Assembly: GCA_002454505.1 (NCBI GenBank)
Contig: DKJA01000197.1
Span: 65,467 to 129,466 of the forward strand
Direction: 5' to 3'
Source: Oxalobacteraceae bacterium UBA6704
GTDB lineage: Bacteria > Pseudomonadota > Gammaproteobacteria > Burkholderiales > Burkholderiaceae_D
Length of the DNA stretch: 64,000 nt
Numbering within the stretch: position 1 is the first letter of the stretch; each line of letters begins with the position of its first letter. Below the pieces are notes generated by a model, which worked only from the letters and a program-made list of their open reading frames with translations, did no database searches and was not told the origin of the DNA. The position numbers and the translations under genes were made by a program. Below, one piece after another: positions 62,518-64,000 of the stretch.

Positions 62518-63881
62518 ACGATGAGGCGACGATTGTTCTCGATATCGGCAAGACCAACGTCAAGCTGTCGCTGATCGATGCGAGTGGCCGGCAGCTGGCC
62601 GAGCAGCGCCGTCCGAATGAAGTGCTGCGCAACGGACCATATCCTCATCACGACACGGAAGGCATCTGGACATGGATGCTGGACACGATGCAGCGCTTCG
62701 CCGCCATCGCGCCGGCCGGCTCCATCGTGCCGGTGACACATGGCGCCACCGCGGCCCTCGTCGATGACGATGGCCTCGTGCTGCCCGTGCTTGATTACGA
62801 ATTCGAACCGCCGGCGACGCAGCGGGCGCAGTACCTGGCGCAGCGTCCGGCGTATGAGTCGACTTTCTCGCCGCTGCTGCCGGCCGGGCTGAATCTCGGC
62901 CGCCAGCTGGCGTGGCTGGCCGACGCGTTCCCTGCGGAGTTCGGCCGTGCGCGCCATCTGCTGATGTATCCGCAGTACTGGGCGTGGCGCCTTTCCGGCG
63001 TGGCGGCGGGCGAAGTGACGTCGCTGGGCTGCCATACGGACCTGTGGCAGCCGGCGCGCCAGCAGTACTCGCAGCTCGTCGAGAAAATGGGCTGGCACGA
63101 GCTGCTGCCGCCGCTGCAGCCCGCGTGGGCGCGACTCGGGCCGCTGCGGCCGGAGCTGCTTGAGCGCACCGGATTACCGCCACACTGCCAGGTGGTCTGC
63201 GGCATCCACGACAGCAATGCCTCGCTGCTGCGGCACCTGGATGCTGCGTCATCGTCGCTGCCGCCGGCCGTGCTGTCGTCGGGCACATGGGTGATCGCGG
63301 CGGTGCCGGGCGGCGCGCTCGATGGCCTGCGCGAGGATGCCGACATGCTGGCCAACAGCAGCGCGCTGGGCCAGCCCGTGCCGTGCATGCGCTTCATGGG
63401 CGGCCGCGAATTCGGCGTGCTGGCCGGCGCAGCACCGGTGCCGTGCAGCGTGGCGGACCTGCAGCAGATCATCGACCAGGGCAGCTACGCGCTGCCGGCG
63501 TTTGCCGATGCGGGTGGACCGTTCGCGGGCCGCACCGGCTCCGTCATCGGCCCTGTGCTGCCGACGGATGCGGAACGCACCGCGCTCGCCACGCTGTACT
63601 GCGTGCTGATGAGCGACTACTGCCTGACGGCGCTGGGCGCGGCGGGCGACATCGTCGTCGAAGGCAGCTTCACCAACAACCCCCACTTCGCCCCGCTGCT
63701 CGCGGCCCTGCGCCGCGGCCAGCAGGTGACCGTCACCGATGACGCCAGCGGCACCACCTGCGGCGGCTGGATGCTGGCCCACTGGGGCGCCGCCCCCACC
63801 GTCCGCGCCCACGCCGCCGCCCCCCTCGCCCTGCAGGGCTGGGCCCAGTACCGCGAGCGGTGGCTCGCGCTGGTAGCCTGA
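62514..63881 (+). CDS. rhaK: FGGY-family carbohydrate kinase (rhamnulokinase)
   Basis: 455 residues. The actin-like kinase fold starts ATIVLDIGKTNVKLSLIDASG (phosphate 1 loop), has THGATAALVDDDGLVLPVLDYE, MYPQYWAWRLSG, VVCGIHDSNASLL (catalytic Asp region) and the C-terminal IVVEGSFTNNPHFAPLLAAL. As in rhizobial RhaK, it should phosphorylate L-rhamnulose to L-rhamnulose-1-phosphate. It is the last gene of the rhaR-S-T-P-Q-K operon, with all neighbours overlapping or three bases apart. A terminator-like repeat follows 18 bp after the stop. Confidence 0.92.
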   Translation: MNDEATIVLDIGKTNVKLSLIDASGRQLAEQRRPNEVLRNGPYPHHDTEGIWTWMLDTMQRFAAIAPAGSIVPVTHGATAALVDDDGLVLPVLDYEFEPPATQRAQYLAQRPAYESTFSPLLPAGLNLGRQLAWLADAFPAEFGRARHLLMYPQYWAWRLSGVAAGEVTSLGCHTDLWQPARQQYSQLVEKMGWHELLPPLQPAWARLGPLRPELLERTGLPPHCQVVCGIHDSNASLLRHLDAASSSLPPAVLSSGTWVIAAVPGGALDGLREDADMLANSSALGQPVPCMRFMGGREFGVLAGAAPVPCSVADLQQIIDQGSYALPAFADAGGPFAGRTGSVIGPVLPTDAERTALATLYCVLMSDYCLTALGAAGDIVVEGSFTNNPHFAPLLAALRRGQQVTVTDDASGTTCGGWMLAHWGAAPTVRAHAAAPLALQGWAQYRERWLALVA

Positions 63882-63892
63882 AAAAGTTGCCA

Positions 63893-64000
63893 AAAAAATG
63901 GGGACGGACCCCATTTTCCAGGCAATATTTCCTGGAAAATAGCTGGTATCCCGCTGCGGCCCCTTACCGGCTTTCCTGGCCAGAAAAATAGGGACAGACC
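63893..64000. repeat. Composite palindromic element (ATGGGGACGGACCCCAT / TTTTCCAGG type), runs off the window
   Basis: AAAATGGGG-ACGGA-CCCCATTTT (terminator-like) is followed by inverted arms ATTTTCCAGG / CCTGGAAAAT (63913-63922, 63931-63940) and, at the window edge, AAAATAGGGACAGACC. The layout matches 24557-24695. It may serve as the terminator of the rhaK transcript. Confidence 0.8.

Overview
The window is GC-rich (high-60s %), tightly packed double-stranded bacterial DNA. Gene content and protein flavour suggest a betaproteobacterium of the Oxalobacteraceae (Massilia/Telluria/Duganella-like). That placement is an inference from recall, not from a search. The two tRNA genes, a class I fumarase, Acs, MurI, DusA, a rich set of exported carbohydrate enzymes and a TonB-dependent receptor fit a free-living soil or plant-associated polysaccharide degrader.

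Layout. 1-6.4 kb: the end of an RND efflux pump gene, its outer-membrane factor, an exported fumarylacetoacetate-hydrolase-like protein, a MipA/OmpV barrel and an OmpR-type two-component pair. 6.4-16.6 kb: assorted single genes. They are an ACT-transglutaminase fusion divergent from an ArgP-like LysR regulator, an ECF sigma factor, a stand-alone ClpP, a JmjC-type cupin, a PAP2 phosphatase lipoprotein with autotransporter-type repeats, a coiled-coil protein, a VOC protein, an exported alpha/beta hydrolase, an M17-N-like protein and an NTF2-like protein. 16.7-19.1 kb: an AbiE-type toxin-antitoxin pair, a repeat-rich non-coding stretch and tRNA-Ser(GGA). 19.3-26.4 kb: acs, a UPF0114 protein, class I fumarase, murI, tRNA-His, a Qnr-shaped pentapeptide-repeat protein, a hypothetical gene and a 39-residue membrane peptide. 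26.4-33.6 kb: two lipoproteins, two tandem TonB-C-like proteins behind a chemoreceptor, a ~176-bp inverted-repeat element, dusA, an RsbRD-type sensor protein and a DUF2867 protein.

33.7-63.9 kb is one coherent locus for the pectin backbone rhamnogalacturonan I and its sugar L-rhamnose. A TonB-dependent receptor probably imports oligosaccharides. Exported PL11 lyase, PL22-like oligogalacturonide lyase, two GH105 unsaturated-uronyl hydrolases, GH106 alpha-L-rhamnosidase, a GH43-like enzyme, two CE12-type acetylesterases, another esterase, DUF4861 and DUF1080 proteins take the chains apart. L-rhamnose enters through the RhaSTPQ ABC transporter. It is processed by RhaM (mutarotase), RhaI (isomerase), RhaK (kinase) and the two-domain RhaD (aldolase plus lactaldehyde dehydrogenase). 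The resulting L-lactate can be oxidised by the FMN enzyme LldD at the head of the locus. A DeoR-type regulator (RhaR) opens the rhaR-S-T-P-Q-K operon and is divergent from rhaD-rhaI-GH106-GH105-rhaM, so cytoplasmic catabolism and secreted hydrolases share one transcript.

Several intergenic gaps carry short palindromic repeats built on GGGGAC-N-GTCCCC, some paired into composite elements of about 90-140 bp. No rRNA, CRISPR array, transposase or prophage genes were seen. Starts were chosen from ribosome-binding sites, signal peptides and overlaps, and many differ from the longest open frame.
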